The notes under the pieces: generated by a model
The model's input: only the letters and a program-made list of their open reading frames with translations
What the model was told of the DNA's origin: nothing
The model's database searches: none
From: Porphyrobacter sp.
GTDB taxonomy: Bacteria; Pseudomonadota; Alphaproteobacteria; Sphingomonadales; Sphingomonadaceae
NCBI GenBank assembly: GCA_017744315.1
Contig: JAGIBN010000002.1
Location: 62,001-126,000 of the forward strand
Direction: 5' to 3'
DNA: 64,000 nt
Made by a program: the position numbers and the translations under genes
Shown here: piece by piece, positions 63,469-64,000 of the stretch
Position numbering within the stretch: the first letter of the stretch is position 1
Layout: the number at the start of each line of letters is the position of its first letter

Positions 63469-64000
63469 TGAAGAACCAACTTATTGCGACTGCCGCGTTG
63501 GCTCTGGCCGTCGTAGCGAGCCCAGCTTCAGCGCAGGTCAACGGCATCGCCGTGGCCGAGCCGGCGATTGCAATCGCTGCTTCGCAGGCTCTGCAAACCG
63601 CGTTCGGACAGATCGCTACGACCTACCAGGCGCAGCGTACGCAGCTTGAGCAGCTCCAGGTGCAGCGTCAGACGGCCCTGAAGCAGTTCGACACCAACAA
63701 CGACGGCCAGCTCAGCGAAGCCGAGCAGACCGCGGCGCAGAGCAACTCCGCCGCCCGGACCCAGCTCGAAGGTCTCGACCAGCAGATCAATCAGGTCCAG
63801 GCGCCGATCACCCAGGCTCGTGTCTATGCTCTCGAGCAGGTGGCGCAGCAGTTCGGCCCAGCGGTTCAGCAGGTCGTGACCCAGCACAGCCTCCAGCTGA
63901 TCCTTTCGCCCGGTCAGGCCGTCTACGCCAGCCAGGCTGCGGACGTGACCGACGATATCGCCACTGCGCTCAACACGCTGGTCCCGACGGTGTCGACCAC
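63468..64000 (+). CDS. skp: OmpH/Skp-family periplasmic chaperone, 3' end beyond the window
   Basis: 177 residues are visible before the right edge; the gene is not complete. Signal peptide about 1-22 (ASA|QV), then a Gln/Ala-rich coiled coil (AQRTQLEQLQVQRQTAL and beyond) as in Skp, which holds unfolded outer membrane proteins for BamA. Residues 75-86 (DTNNDGQLSEAE) form a canonical EF-hand loop inside the coiled coil, not expected in Skp. The start overlaps the bamA stop (TAATG). Confidence 0.82.
   Translation, partial: MKNQLIATAALALAVVASPASAQVNGIAVAEPAIAIAASQALQTAFGQIATTYQAQRTQLEQLQVQRQTALKQFDTNNDGQLSEAEQTAAQSNSAARTQLEGLDQQINQVQAPITQARVYALEQVAQQFGPAVQQVVTQHSLQLILSPGQAVYASQAADVTDDIATALNTLVPTVST

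Overview
The window is GC-rich chromosomal DNA from an alphaproteobacterium, most likely of the order Sphingomonadales and close to Erythrobacteraceae. The pointers are the family mix (DUF885, DUF6152 and DUF6456 proteins, an NDUFS4-like complex I subunit), a short SRP RNA, a LexA operator of the alphaproteobacterial GTTC-N7-GTTC type, and the gene order rpsB-tsf-pyrH-frr-uppS-cdsA-dxr-rseP-bamA-skp. No rRNA operon, CRISPR array, complete insertion sequence or prophage is visible. All identifications rest on reading the sequence and its translations; no database was searched.

Region by region. 1-6.2 kb: an RcnB-like secreted protein cut by the left edge, an AT-rich gene of foreign character abutting ettA, a GreA/GreB factor, a ParD-like protein overlapping a methionine aminopeptidase, and two tRNA genes. 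6.2-13.5 kb: a histidine-kinase-like protein with a polysaccharide deacetylase, then small regulators and secreted proteins (Lrp, DUF6152, cupin, MerR, molbindin). 13.6-20.3 kb: an iron-permease-like membrane protein, aroQ-accB-accC, a RES-Xre toxin-antitoxin pair, a HerA-like ATPase, a DMT transporter and tRNA-Pro. 20.4-25.8 kb: yajC-secD-secF, a glycosyltransferase translationally coupled to an XRE regulator, and a DUF6456 gene. 25.8-33.7 kb: a DUF885 peptidase, a 138-bp inverted-repeat element, uup, a SIMPL protein and a PepSY-regulator-kinase cluster. 33.7-43.3 kb: chorismate mutase, polyprenyl diphosphate synthase, hrpB, a complex I subunit, SRP RNA, dnaX-ybaB, and a small cassette that appears inserted at the 3' end of ybaB. 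43.3-49.2 kb: a TetR/Rieske oxygenase pair, a CDGSH protein, a second copy of the inverted-repeat element, lon and hupB. 49.2-64 kb: a lipoprotein, rlmB, tRNA-Tyr, psd-pssA, a small membrane protein behind a LexA-type promoter, then the long translation / isoprenoid / envelope operon ending in bamA and a partial skp.

The housekeeping blocks fit together as expected. yajC-secDF, rseP, bamA and skp build and monitor the envelope. psd-pssA and cdsA make phospholipids. aroQ with accB-accC, and uppS with dxr and the polyprenyl synthase, supply precursors. The regulatory surprises lie in the gaps. The strongest is a near-consensus minus-strand promoter (TTGACA-N17-CATAAG) carrying two LexA boxes in front of a 70-residue, single-span membrane protein between pssA and rpsB; this looks like an SOS-induced inner-membrane peptide. 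Others are a MerR promoter with the diagnostic 19-bp spacer and almost no leader, face-to-face TetR/Rieske promoters sharing one palindrome, a 23-bp duplication of the ybaB 3' end that brackets a secreted-protein gene, and an EF-hand loop inside the Skp homologue.
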